This document shows positions 1 to 10,638 of a DNA stretch of 64,000 nt, piece after piece. This DNA is from Neckera pumila (taxonomy: Eukaryota; Streptophyta; Bryopsida; Hypnales; Neckeraceae), in NCBI GenBank assembly GCA_963969595.1, contig OZ018408.1, forward strand, positions 13,141,823-13,205,822, read 5' to 3'. Every line of letters starts with the position of its first letter. Position 1 is the first letter of the stretch. A program made the position numbers and the translations under genes. The notes beneath the pieces are model-generated. The model was not told the origin of the DNA. It worked only from the letters and a program-made list of their open reading frames with translations, and did no database searches.

Positions 1-1
1 G

Positions 2-2134
2 TCTAGTGGCGCTTACGATGCCGCCTCGGCGGCCAAGACTGATAAGGGATTTTTCGGTGGAACTCATGCTGCCGCTGGAACGACCCCGGTGGCGGCTCCC
101 GGCGTCCACCGCCAGGAGTCGCAGCCTGGCTTTGTGCCGCCGCAGACCACCAGCGCTCCTGTCGGGGCTGCGCCTACTGGCCCTTACATGAAGACGGAAG
201 AGGTTCCGCCTTCAGGCACTAGTAAGTTCCTATGACATTATTTATCATTCCCTTGTTTCATTCTGGATGGACTCGTTAGGTCTTTTTTCAATTTGAAATG
301 TTCTGTTTTGTTGTTGCAGTAATGGTCTATATGCACGTGGTGGTAGCAGTGGAGGCATCAAATTGAATCTAGTCGAAAGTTGAACCTAAATCCGTCCTTA
401 ATATTTTCTCTAATAGTTGTCTATATGCCATTTTGTCTAAAGTGCAAATGGACCTTGAGGTTGTTGTTCCAATTCCGGTTGGCTCCCAATCAAGGTCTAC
501 AGCGGGTTTCAATTCCTGGTTTTGTAATCATCATTGAAACTTGTCTTATGGCAACCCCAAACTTTTCAAAATGGCCAGTCTAAGATTCTATTTGAGGAGA
601 TTTGTTTGGCTGAAGTTGTTTCTTATACGAGGCTCTTTGAGGTGTTGAGAAAATCAGAGTAAGCATAATGTAGGCATGTATTAGGGTAAGATAGCATAAT
701 GATTTTCAGAATTCACAACTGATTAAATGTAACTCTAAAACGTCGTGGGTTAAGTTCATTTTAGTTTTTTACAGCATGAAATTACAACATTACTTCCCAT
801 TATGTGCAGATAGGTCAGATCCTTCTTTGCTTGATTTAAGGCAACTTACCTTACTTGATTCCTCATGCTTTGCTGCGAGTCTATATTGTCTATTTTGTGA
901 TTCTTGATTGAATGGGATCGCAGTACTCGGGATTTGGATGACATTGTGATATATTGGCTTCAACTATTTTGTGATCACAGAAACTGACATGTTGAGTTCC
1001 TCTCTTGATTGTTTCCAGATTCAATGAACTCGGTAGTGGAGAATTTCAACAAGTACATGTCGAAAGCAGAAGGACTCGCAGGAAACATTTGGGGTCATAG
1101 TAAGTTGCAAACGCTCCTCTCTCCACACAATTATGCCAGAAGTTTCTAGTTTCTTTCGTACATTTGTAACTTACATGTGAAGTAAGTGTGTACTGCAGTC
1201 CTTATCAAGTTTAGCCTACTTATTTTAAACACTTCCGTGTGAGCGATGTGCTTCAGAGATATCTGGGAGCGACGGCATTTTGTTTTTCAGAAATCGTAAT
1301 CACGTAGCATGCTCCAAATCACAAGTAGTAATTTGAGACAGCTTAACCCTGTAAGATCTATGCAACCATAAATGAGTTGCTTTTACTGAAGAAGTATCAC
1401 ATGGTGGACCTTAGAAGTGTTCATTACTCATCCAGACCTAATTAGAATTTCGGAGTAGTTGCTGAGCATGCATGCGAACAGTTGCTTACTGAACATGGAT
1501 TTGGGGGATGTTGGTTGCAGTGAAGACTGGTCCCTCGGTCGCAGACACAGCCCGGGGCCGGGTGAGCCAAGGAATCAAGATGGTCCAAGAAGGCGGGTTT
1601 GAAGGGCTATACAAATCCACGTTCGGTCCCATGGCGGAAGGCGAGCAGCTTCGCAAGACTTATGCTTGTTACCTCTCCACCTCCACGGGTCCTGTGGCCG
1701 GCACTCTCTACGTCTCCAACTTGAAGTTCTCCTTTTCCAGTGACCGGCCTCTCGCGTACAAAGCCGAATCTGGCCAGCAAGCCTGGAGTTACTACAAGAT
1801 GGTGCTGCCCCTGGACAAAGTGAAGGAGGTTGTTTCGTCGTTTAACGAAAATAAGCCTCTGGAGAAGTACATTCAAGTGGTGACTACGGATGGGCACGAT
1901 TTCTGGTTCATGGGGTTTGTGAACTACGACAAGGGTGTGACGAACATGCAACATGCGCTGCAACACGTTGGAGAGATTGATCCCAACGGTGGACTGAAGT
2001 CCCCTTGGGCGGCCATGTCGGTGCCTGGGATGAAGAAGCCATTCTCAACTGTGCCGGCCGCTGCTCACAATCCCACCCCCGGTGGTCCTGCTCCGAATCA
2101 GCCCACTACTGGCGCTGCCTATCCAACTGCGTAA
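2..2134 (+). CDS. GEM-like GRAM-domain protein, 5' partial, three exons visible
   Basis: Exons are 2-221, 1019-1099 and 1521-2134 (stop TAA). Introns of 797 and 421 bp begin GTAAGT and end in CAG. Both junctions split a codon after base 1, and joining them gives an open frame of 304 residues; the true start lies upstream. Residues 1-73 are Ala/Pro/Gly-rich. The segment around the second exon (VVENFNKYMSKAEGLAGNIW) and the following KTGPSVAD...GRVSQGIK are the conserved pre-GRAM region of GEM-like (GLABRA2 expression modulator) proteins. The GRAM domain spans about residues 135-250, from FGPMAEGEQL through LYVSNLKFSF and DFWFMGFVNYDKG to NMQHAL. A short Pro-rich tail follows. GRAM domains bind membrane lipids or proteins; family members in flowering plants act in epidermal patterning and ABA or stress responses. 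The family call is firm; the exact role here is inference. The in-frame ATG at 1508 lies in intron sequence and is not the start. Confidence 0.9.
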
Positions 2135-2580
2135 GAATTTCTTGGTTAGTTCATAGGTGTTACCGTGACTTATTGGTAGAAGAAACTGTTCATAAAAGGC
2201 CGCGTTATGACATTCTTGACGTCTTTTCCAAAGGATGTTATACAAATTTTTTACGTGAATTTGTGTAAATGTTCATGCAAACTCCCGTAGTGCCCAACTT
2301 GGATTCGAAAAATGTGGTGTCACTTCAACATCATTATACTTTCTTTCAATTTTTTAATTCAAGATGGACTTCCCGCTTCCGTGATTCTAGTGTCTGATGT
2401 ACGGGTAATGTGAGTTGGAGACGATATATGTAATGTTGAGAAACGGAATTTTTGTTAAATGGAATGTTTGCAAGGCATTGAATGCTCGTGCAGTTCATAA
2501 TTAGATTTTTTGTTACTCTTGGAGTAAAATGAGAGGAAATCCTATTTGCACCACTAAGGGAGGAGGTTCTTAAACCGCTC
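2135..2580 (+). other. 3' flank of the GEM-like gene
   Basis: AT-rich sequence after the stop codon, expected to hold the 3' UTR and poly(A) site. I see no further reading frame or repeat in it. The repeat element at 2581 marks its end. Confidence 0.5.
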
Positions 2581-2930
2581 GGGCTCTAAAATCGCCTCAA
2601 TGTTCACTGCTTGTACATGTTGCTTTTTGCATTTTGCAATGTACAGCTGTGAACATTTGAGGAGGTGGGCGATTAACATTTGAGGAGGTGGGCGATTAAC
2701 ATTTGAGGAGGTGGGCGATTAACATTTGAGGAGGTGGGCGATTTTAGAGCCCTCCAAAGCGTCAAAAATTTGAACTTCAAAAATTCATAACTAATTCCAC
2801 AAAGCTCCAAAAAATATGAAACAACTTGGGTTGGATGCCAATTTCATTTGTCTTATGTAGGAAAATTTACAAAAAATATTTCAAGAAGTTTCACCTCCCC
2901 AAAATTCAGATTCAGCTCTCAACCCCTTTA
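2581..2930 (+). repeat. Foldback-ended dispersed repeat (family F), copy 1
   Basis: The left part begins GGGCTCTAAAATCGCC (2581) and is mirrored by GGCGATTTTAGAGCCC at 2737-2752, so 2581-2752 can fold into a hairpin. The sequence from 2753 on (AAAGCTCCAAAAAATATGAA and beyond) is matched in reverse orientation at about 28900-29180, which shows a dispersed element rather than a unique locus. No coding capacity was seen. Confidence 0.65.
2652..2744 (+). repeat. 23-bp tandem repeat, 4 copies
   Basis: The unit AACATTTGAGGAGGTGGGCG+ATT starts at 2652, 2675, 2698 and 2721, and the copies are identical to the eye. It lies inside the right arm of the family F hairpin. The second family F copy (near 29130) has a single diverged unit, so the expansion is local. 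Confidence 0.9.
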
Positions 2931-3384
2931 GGATGTTGGCCAAATGGCATACAAGAGTCATTCAAACATATTCTGAGGGACACTGTTGTACATTCATCAT
3001 TTGCTAACTCTAGAACACATCTTTTTGAGTTGAGATTTTTACGCAATGAGTACCTACAAGTGTACCACACATTCCTGCGATCAAAAGTGGATTCAAGGGA
3101 ACTGCTCTCTTCCAACAAATTTGTGAGTGAAGACGGGTGATGGGCATCAAGTTTTCGAAATTTGTATTGTACCAAGCTGCAGACAAATGCTGCAGAAGTC
3201 TAATCTGACGCATCTGCACCGGTTTCCAGTCAAGTATTGACCGGAAACATCCCTGGCAGGGCTCTTGACCTTCTGCATAATAGCCACTGCAAGTGGCTCT
3301 CTGTAGGAGACCAACAAACTTTCACGGTTTGGTCACTTTGGTGACGGAACTGAAGGAGCCCATTGGGGTGAAGGTGAACATCGT

Positions 3385-3580
3385 GGTGAATTGAAGGCGC
3401 TCGGGAAGAAGGTGCAAGTGCCGTTGATGAAGCTGTCAAAGTTGGAGCCAATGTTGGAGACTAGGAGAGATGTTCACGTGGTGATGAAGCTGGTAAAGAA
3501 GGTACGTGAATGTGATGCAGATTGTGGATCCGGTCGGGAAGATCGTGGAGTCCCTCACTGGGGTTCTGTAACTGATTGAT
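3385..3580 (+). pseudogene. Possible gene remnant, family not recognised
   Basis: A hydrophilic stretch reads ALGKKVQVPLMKLSKLEP, then LETRRDVHVVMKLVKK. The frame then changes and continues as IVDPVGKIVESLTGVL followed by a stop. The change falls at a 19-nt piece that starts GTACGT and ends GCAG, like an intron reduced to its ends; a functional intron that short is not credible. The sequence looks like decayed coding DNA. No function is assigned. Confidence 0.3.
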
Positions 3581-3864
3581 ATCGATTCACACAGAGATTG
3601 TCGATCTCTAGTTCCCGGACTGCCATTCCTGCTTTAGGGTTTGGCATCAGGGAAAATTTAAATGTGTCACTTATTTTTCCGTGATCAGTTCGATTCCTCC
3701 TGTTACTAGTGCAACTTCTGATATTTTCTCTAGTGGAAACCTAGCTATGATTAACTTACTGTGATTTTAGAGACACTGGAGTTAGAGCCCGGGGTGTATT
3801 GAAGTCTGGTTTTCCCGGTGTTGTTTTGTTCTGGATTCATGGTGGCATTGTGTCGATCAGGACA

Positions 3865-4455
3865 ATATATATTTTTATGCGATGACTTTTGAGAACAGGT
3901 TCGTGAGTATCCAGGACTTTCTCAAGCAGCTCTTCAACTTTATCGACAGCACCATCTGAAACCAGAAGAAAAAAATATGTCAAATAGTGTTAATTATATG
4001 ATTACATTGATAAGATAATCTCAGCAGAATTGATGATAGGGACGAATTCCATACCTTTAGTAGCATAGCTTCGTTTGGAAAGTGAACAAGCTGCATAGAG
4101 CTGCAAAACTTTCTGGATCAAACCAGGTTTATCCTGGTCTTCCTTGGCCTGGCACACAGCGCAATTATCAAATCTTTTCCGATTACATACCGAATTACTT
4201 AGAAGATGCAAGCGACATCCAATTTAGGATGGGCAATCACGGCGGAATAAGACCAAGCAGGAGGCCTTGATGGACAGACATAAATACTTGACGAATGTAC
4301 TCTTGAGAGAATACAGCAACAAAGGAAAAATCAGTTCTTACTTGTCCTAATTGCGCACTGACTTCAGACAAAAAACTTCCATTTAAGTGCTCCAATTCCC
4401 TCTTCTCTACCTCCTCTTGTGCAGCCAGTACAAGAATTATTACTGCAAGATAATG
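3865..4455 (-). pseudogene. Three exon-like segments of an unrecognised gene, minus strand
   Basis: Read on the minus strand, three coding-like blocks carry plausible splice signals. The first (about 4445-4340) includes AAQEEVEKRELEHLNGSFLS and ends at a GTAAGA donor. The second (about 4175-4052) includes DKPGLIQKVLQLYAACSLSK and ends at a GTATGG donor. The third (about 3960-3850) follows a TTTCAG acceptor and reads DGAVDKVEELLEKVLDTHEP. Composition and boundaries look like real plant exons, but I cannot name the family or show that the gene is complete. It may be a fragment or an expressed gene with exons I missed. Confidence 0.35.
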
Positions 4456-5345
4456 CTGCAAAGCACTTGAATCACCTTAAACATATGACAAGGCTCAAAA
4501 GAATTTATTCAACATTATGTAACTTGTACAACATCTTGGTTAATAAAAGGGTGAATCAAATGGGATCTGTTTCTTGAGAGTCTGATTCAAAACATTCACT
4601 TAAGAAGAATCATGCAAGAGTGGTGAAATCTCATTTATGAGGTATGAGTTCATTTGTGAATTTGAGCAAACTCGTTGTAATCCTGGGGCGCCATCGTTGT
4701 CCTTGCAGCCTGGTCGATCTTGGTACCAGTCGAGGAATCAAAGCAAATGAAAGGCCGCGTTAACACTTCCCACTTGAAATTTGGGTCGGACTGTGGTCAG
4801 ATTTGCTTAAAAGAATCGTCGCCCGGTGGACATGATGGGCCGTCAACCACATATATCCAGGCTCTTCCAGTCATGGTATCAAGGGAAATACAAACGCAAT
4901 CTACTATACACAAAGGCTAATATGCAATACAGACACTTTGGCATCACATAGGTGGCGGAGGAAGCATCACAAAATTACACAAAAATACCTTAAAAATAAA
5001 TAGCATCCATGCCATCATTATTGTAGTTCAGTATTTTGCGCAATACATTCATTATTTTGGTGTTTTAGCGTTTCTGGGGTTTTCGTAGGCCAGGAGGGGC
5101 CTCTGCATCGTTTAAGGGAGTGCTTTATGGACCTCTTCCCTTAAGCTACGAAGGATTCCACACTCTATGGCATCTATGGAGCATGTGCCAGGGCTTCCAA
5201 CCGCCTTCTGTGTTATCCTGGTTATCATCTGATTAAGTATGTCGCTTAACCCCTAAACATCTCAATCCTTTTCTGAATCTTTGCACATTTTTGCTTATAT
5301 CTTTGTACAGAAATATCATTTACCAGAATTTCATGAATTTGGTCA
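4456..5345. other. Intergenic, nothing recognised
   Basis: Mixed-composition sequence between the exon-like block and a Copia-like fragment. Short open stretches exist, but none shows a family motif. Confidence 0.4.
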
Positions 5346-5590
5346 TTAAGGAAGGTTGCCTTCTCTAGATTCAAGTATTACATTGGATGAATGAGAAGTT
5401 AGTTGCATAGAACAGTGCCTCAAAACCCTCAGTTCATTGTCCAAAATATGGACGTCGGCACGCTTCAGGGTTAATCCACTACAATACTTATGTAGAGATC
5501 TTTTAATAGATTTAATGAACAAATCCGCTAACTGCCTCACATACTCATGGTGGTTTGGGTGAATTGTGATCCCCTTGTGCTCACAACTTA
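5346..5590 (-). pseudogene. Probable Copia polyprotein C-terminal (RNase H end) fragment
   Basis: The minus-strand translation contains RQLADLFIKSIKRSL followed by a short tail. This resembles the end of Ty1/Copia RNase H regions, where QLADxxTKSL precedes the last few dozen residues. Upstream RNase H sequence is missing, so this is a fragment at best. The match is short and could be coincidence. Confidence 0.35.
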
Positions 5591-6789
5591 AGGTGGGTAC
5601 ACCCAAAAGCACCACTGACCTTAAACCGCCATCTATACTCTCTATACATCTCCAAAATCAGTTATGTACCTGTATGGAAGAAATGCTTTTAGAACCAAAT
5701 TTTGTTCCTTAACCCCTAAAGGACCAACATGCATTTTTTGGCCGTATAGAAATTTTGGGCAGGTACGTGTGACTAGAGATATCCATATTTGAGGCTGAAA
5801 TTTTTATAGAAGGTGGGGGCAAGGAATATCTTCATGTATACCAAGTTTCATGACATTTCAAAATACGAGTCAAAAGTTGTGACCTCATATGTTACTTTTT
5901 TTCGTAACCGGGCAGTTTGGGCAGATCAGAAAAAATCATTTTTTCTGGAATTTTTTTTTGAAATTGGTTCTCTACATTTATATATACTAAAAAAGCTTTG
6001 AGTCACTCCATTTCAATCAATGAGTCAAAAGTTATGAGAGTTTTTGGTTTGCGGGCAGTATGGATTCTCTACTCTAAAAAAACCTTTAAAATCGATTATT
6101 TAACTCAATTTTCAATATTTTTGGAAAAAAATAAAATCTTAGGATGTAGATTGATTATTACAACATTACAACCGTTGGGATTGGCATTTTTAAATTCCAT
6201 GATTAAATTTTTTAACAATTTAGTATTTTGAATCATTTTCTACTTCTTTCTACTTACTATTTTTTTCCTATATGTTGTACAATTCCAAATGATGTGAAAT
6301 TTTTCATGCATATAGACAACTTGTTTAGGAAACTGAATTCAAAGAAGCACCACCTTTATCGGCATTTTTCATTGAAAAGTGAGCTTGCAAAGTGCAGCTG
6401 CCCGGTTTTTCGCAGGATTGAAAAAATGGTTTTCAAAGACTTTGAATGCTTATATCTTATGATCCACACGGTGGAATTTTCTGAAATTTTTACCACATGT
6501 TTTCAAAATATCATACTAAAAGATCCTACGGTTACATGTGTCAAAAATTGTTTTTTTCCAAAAATTTGGTAGTTGTATTAGAAATGGCAGTTTTGGAGCG
6601 TTTTTGGTGATTACATAGTCATGAAACTTTAGGGGTTAATAACTTTTGCATACAGTATCCAAATGCTACGTTCTTTGGTGGGTTGGAACCTCCTTTCACT
6701 TGCCAACAAGACAAAATGAAAATCTGACCAGCCTAGTAATAGTAACTAGGCACAATACCAATTTGTGGCGGTTTTGGGTGTACCCACCT
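5591..6789. mobile_element. TA-target MITE interrupted by a subfamily A element
   Basis: Inverted ends AGGTGGGTACACCCAAAA (5591) and TTTTGGGTGTACCCACCT (ending 6789) are perfect for 18 bp and flanked by TA on both sides. The element holds the TTAA-flanked copy at 5713-6635. Without it the host is about 272 bp, a normal MITE size. The AGGT...ACCT termini and TA target match the element at 43663-44085, so they are probably one mariner-like non-autonomous group. Confidence 0.75.
5713..6635 (+). mobile_element. TTAA element, subfamily A, copy A1 (923 bp)
   Basis: Flanked by TTAA at 5709-5712 and 6636-6639. It starts CCCCTAAAGGACC and ends CTTTAGGGG. It is nearly identical throughout to 40229-41154 and more distantly related to 10702-11619. 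No long reading frame; the short ones inside are not conserved between copies. Likely a non-autonomous piggyBac-like element, judged from target and termini only. Confidence 0.9.
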
Positions 6790-7247
6790 TAGGTAGTACA
6801 CTTCAGAGGCCGACCATTTATCAATCCAGCTTCGCCAAAAGCGAACCAGTGGTCCTGCGATTTTCATAATAAATTCCAGTTGCGAAAAGCACAGCTGAAT
6901 GTGCTACAAATTCAAATTTAACACTCTGGAAAACGCCTTTTGTTGCAAACTGGAGCTGTTTTTGTTGCATTTTTTGTATTGGAATTTTCAGTGTAGGATT
7001 TCCCTGAGTTATCTGGTGGATGTGAATAATAAATAAAGAGTGATATTCTTTGGAGAATTGGGAAACTCATAAATTACTTGCGCATTGAAATTTCGAAAGT
7101 TGATTCACTAACATAATGAACACTGCAAATTCCTTGCTGAATGATAATCATGCTTATCAGGTTTTTTTTAAATGCACTGGAATAAGGTAACCACACCTAA
7201 AATCAACCACTCCTGAAACTGACACCTACTTATGAAGGGAAACTTAA

Positions 7248-8166
7248 CCCCTAGAGTCCCAAGGCAATTTTTCTGTCAAAACCACTCAAAACTGCCATTT
7301 TTGCTATGTTCACCCAAGAACACAGGTTTTTTTTTTAAGAATCTAACCGTAGGATCTTGCATTTCTCTTGTCAAAGATTATGTGGCAGAAATTTCATAAA
7401 GTTTGACCGTATAGATTGGAAGATACTAGCATTCAAATTTGAAAAAGAAAGTTTTTTGAACATTGGTTTGCAATTTCAGATGACTTTGACCGCCATTTGT
7501 AGAAATTTTTTGCACTAGACTTTGAGTTTAAAAGTTTTTATGTTGAAGATGTGAGTGGAAAGTCTTGAAAAAAAAATTCAAAAATAAAACACGTGATTTT
7601 CATTCTTTAAAAAATTGATAAGTAGAAGTAGGTCCAAGGTTGAAAAAAAAACGAAATCGTTACTGATAGCTCTTAGATGGGATTGAAACACAATAATTCC
7701 AATGGTGAGATTGTTTTAGCAAGCAAACACAACATTTTCAAAAAAAGAAATGTGAAAAATTGTGAAAATTGCATTCAAAAAAGGAAATCCTACAAGTTAT
7801 TTTTTTAATAAGGTGCTTAGATTGCCCCCAAAACAAGATTGTCTTTAACTTTCTCATTATCCGTCCAAATAAAATGAAACAAAGCTTCACATATAGACAA
7901 AAATATAAAATTTCAGAGAAAAAAAAATTAAAATTTATTTTGACCTTTTGCAAATTTTTGTGTGTTGCCTGCCGAGTTCAATTTGAGGCTTTTTGTGGTA
8001 TAACTTTTGCTCCTGGGCACCAATTGAAGTAAAAATTATATTCCCACAAAGTTAATCATTTTTTTATCTTATGGAATAGTTTCAAAAAGTTTCACTAAAA
8101 ATTGAGGTCACAAGAACCTGCCCGAAATTTGATTTGTTTCCTAAGGGGACAATGGGACTTTAGGAG
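7248..8166 (+). mobile_element. TTAA element, subfamily B, copy B1 (919 bp)
   Basis: TTAA flanks at 7244-7247 and 8167-8170; ends CCCCTAGAG...CTTTAGGAG. The body is collinear with the other B copies (the CAAAACTGCCATTT block near the left end, a GGGACAATGGGAC block at the right). Terminal substitutions mark it as an older copy. Non-coding. Confidence 0.85.
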
Positions 8167-8203
8167 TTAATGTAGAGGATACTTGAAATGGTGAGCCTTA
8201 GAA

Positions 8204-8400
8204 GGACAAGTGTAAGCTGGAGTTGGAGCCATTTGGATAGTGAGTAGCTCTATTTATAGTACTATGGAAGTGGCGACCTTAAAAGGGGTTGATTTTGGGG
8301 AAGGACAAGTGTAAGGCGGAGTTGGAGGCCATTGTGGATAGTAAGCAACTCTATTGGTAGTACTGTGGAGGTGGGAACCTTAGAAGTGGTCGATTTTGGG
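8204..8400 (+). repeat. Two-copy tandem duplication, 99-bp period
   Basis: Copies 8204-8302 and 8303-8400 both start GGACAAGTGTAAG and end GATTTTGGG, with many substitutions between them. They lie in the right half of the 7186-8404 element. Confidence 0.8.
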
Positions 8401-8404
8401 TACA

Positions 8405-9027
8405 CTTTCTCTTATTTTAACTTCTCTATGACATGTTTTGATACTACAAGTGTCAATTTTTTTAATGTGCATCAAATGGAATTTGGCATCACCTACATTA
8501 CCCTTTTAGCCTCCTACACTTTGCATCTTTGAAAATTTGTAACTAATTCACAATGCTTCCAAAAACTATAGATTCACTAGTATTGTGATTCTTTATACTT
8601 CAACAATGTGCAAAATTGTTGTTTATTTTCTAAATTGTATTAGTTATGCCACAAAGCTTATTTGTATGATTTTAGCTGTAGTTACTTTATTTTCAACATC
8701 TAGAAGTTTGCACTTGTTTGTTTGAATAATAAATATAGGTCTCCATTTGGTATTACAAATAGAGAGTTCTATGCAGTATGAGCACCTATTTGTGACTTAT
8801 TTTTAAAATTGACCCTTCAAATTCTTGACTAAAATGTACATCTTCCATTCATAATATGCTAGGATTAATTTTGGATATACCTATTTTTAGCACTTTGAAA
8901 ATTCATAGTTTATTTATATTGCGTTCCAGAAATGCATTAGGTGTTAAAGCAAAGAATTAGCAACATCTAACACAGATGTTGTTTTGACCTTATTTTGGAA
9001 GCATCTTTGATTATGATTCCCATCTTA
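8405..9027. other. Intergenic AT-rich stretch
   Basis: No gene or clear element boundary was seen. A short part near 8520 (AAATTTGTAACTAATTC) resembles the 2790 region of family F, so it may be old repeat sequence. Confidence 0.35.
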
Positions 9028-9576
9028 TTAGCCCCTAAAGTTCCAAAGTCCCTACGGAGGACTTTTGGGATTTTAGGTAGGCTTGTGTGATCTCAATTTT
9101 TGACTTAATTTTTCAAAACTTTTTTCAAAAATTGGAAATCAAATTAGCTTTCTAGGAATTTAATTTTTATTCCAATTGGCGCCCGGGAGCAAAAGTTGTG
9201 CTACTTTAAGTCCAAAAAATAGATTGAGGTCAGCAAAATAAATAAATAAAAAAGGAATTTTTTTAATTTTTAATTTTTTTTCTCAAAGATTTTATTTTTG
9301 TCTACATTTGAGGCTTTGATTCATTCTATTTGGACTAGTGATGAGAAAGTTATGGACAATCTTGTTTTTTGGGCAATCTAAGCATCTTTTTGAAAAAATA
9401 AAATATAGAATTCATTTTTGAATGCAATTTTTATAATTTTTCAAAAATAAATTGTTAGGCAGGGTTAAGTTTGCTTTCTAGAAAAATCTTATTGTTGGGA
9501 TTCTTGTGTTTCAATTCCACCTTAGAGCTATTAACAATTTAGTTTTTCCTTCAATCTTGAACCTACTTCTATTTAA

Positions 9577-10488
9577 CCCCTGAAGGATTGAGGCCCTTTT
9601 TCTGCCAAAAAACACTCAAAATTGCCATTTCTATAGCAAAAAGTAAAAAAATCTGCAAAATGTTTTTTTTGTACATCTAAGCGTAGGATCTTACACCTAA
9701 CTAGTATGAGAGTCTGTGGGAAAAATTTCAGAATTTTTGACTGCACAAATTGCAAGACATCTGCATTTAAAGGGGAAAAAAAAAGTTTTTCAACACATTG
9801 TGGAACTAGATTTTTTGACTTTGAACATTTTTAACTTTATTTTTTTGCACTACAGAGTTTTGAGCTTTTCATGTTTATACTGGAGATTTGAGTTGAGAAT
9901 CTAGCCAAAAAAAAAAGTTCAAAAAAACTTAATTTTTATTATTAAAAAAATTGTTTAGAAATAGGTACGAGATAGAAGGAAAATCTAAAATATTTATATA
10001 TTTTAGGTGGGATTAAAATGCACTAATCCCAATGGTGAGAATGTTCTAGCAAGTAAACTAAACCATACAAAAAAAAAATTCAAAAATTTCAAAAATTTCA
10101 TTCAAAAATGAATCCTACAAGTTATTTTTTTCAAAAAGATGCTCTAACTGCCCAAAAAACAAGAATGTCCACAACTTTCTCATACAAAATCCAAATGAAA
10201 TGAATCAAAGCTTTCTATAAAGACAAAAATATAATCTATGAGAAAAAAAATACTTGGAAAAAAAAAAAAACTGCAAATTGTTTTGCTACCCGCGGTCCCC
10301 TGTTTTGAGCTTATTTGGTCATAACTTTTGTTCCCAAGCACCGATTGTGAAAAAAATTATATTACCATGAAGCTAATCAGCTTTTCTACCTCCAAAAAAA
10401 GTTTCAAAAAATCAGAAGAAAATTTCAGCCCGTAGGTACCTGCCCAAAAATGCATTTGTCCCTTGAAGGGACAATGGTCCTTTAGGGG
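9577..10488 (+). mobile_element. TTAA element, subfamily B, copy B2 (912 bp), nested in copy C
   Basis: TTAA flanks at 9573-9576 and 10489-10492. It starts CCCCTGAAGG and ends TCCTTTAGGGG. It lies inside copy C in the opposite orientation. It carries an uninterrupted AAAATTGCCATTTCTATAGC block, which serves as the empty site for the D insertion at 47244. Confidence 0.9.
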
Positions 10489-10638
10489 TTAACAATTTCT
10501 TAATGAGTGAAAATTAAGTATTTTTTGTTGAATTTTTTTCCCTAGATTATCAACTCAGTTCTTCAACATAAAAAACTAGAAAATCAAAATCAATAGTAAA
10601 AAAATTTTAAGTTAAGAAGATTTAAAGCCAAAAAATCT

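Larger units (their letters stand above)
7186..8404. mobile_element. Inverted-repeat element interrupted by a subfamily B element
   Basis: The left end (ACACCTAAAATCAACCACTC from about 7192) is mirrored at the right end near 8380-8404 (GTGGTCGATTTTGGGTAC). The TTAA-flanked copy B1 (7248-8166) sits between. The right side is enlarged by a tandem duplication (8204-8400). The outer boundaries are approximate. Confidence 0.6.

Noticed and set aside
6..191. Open frame of 61 codons starting at an ATG
   Set aside because: It is out of frame with the GEM-like exon (frame of base 2), which continues correctly across both introns.
1607..1966. 119-codon minus-strand frame in the last GEM-like exon
   Set aside because: Antisense shadow of the GRAM coding sequence.
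2652..2744. CRISPR-like array
   Set aside because: Head-to-tail 23-bp units without unique spacers, in a plant nuclear context; a simple tandem repeat.
3511..3529. A 19-nt intron (GTACGT...GCAG)
   Set aside because: Far below a functional plant intron length; more likely a decayed or deleted intron in a remnant.
5813..6572. Series of short plus-strand frames
   Set aside because: They lie inside element A1, and the almost identical A3 does not keep them, so they are not coding.
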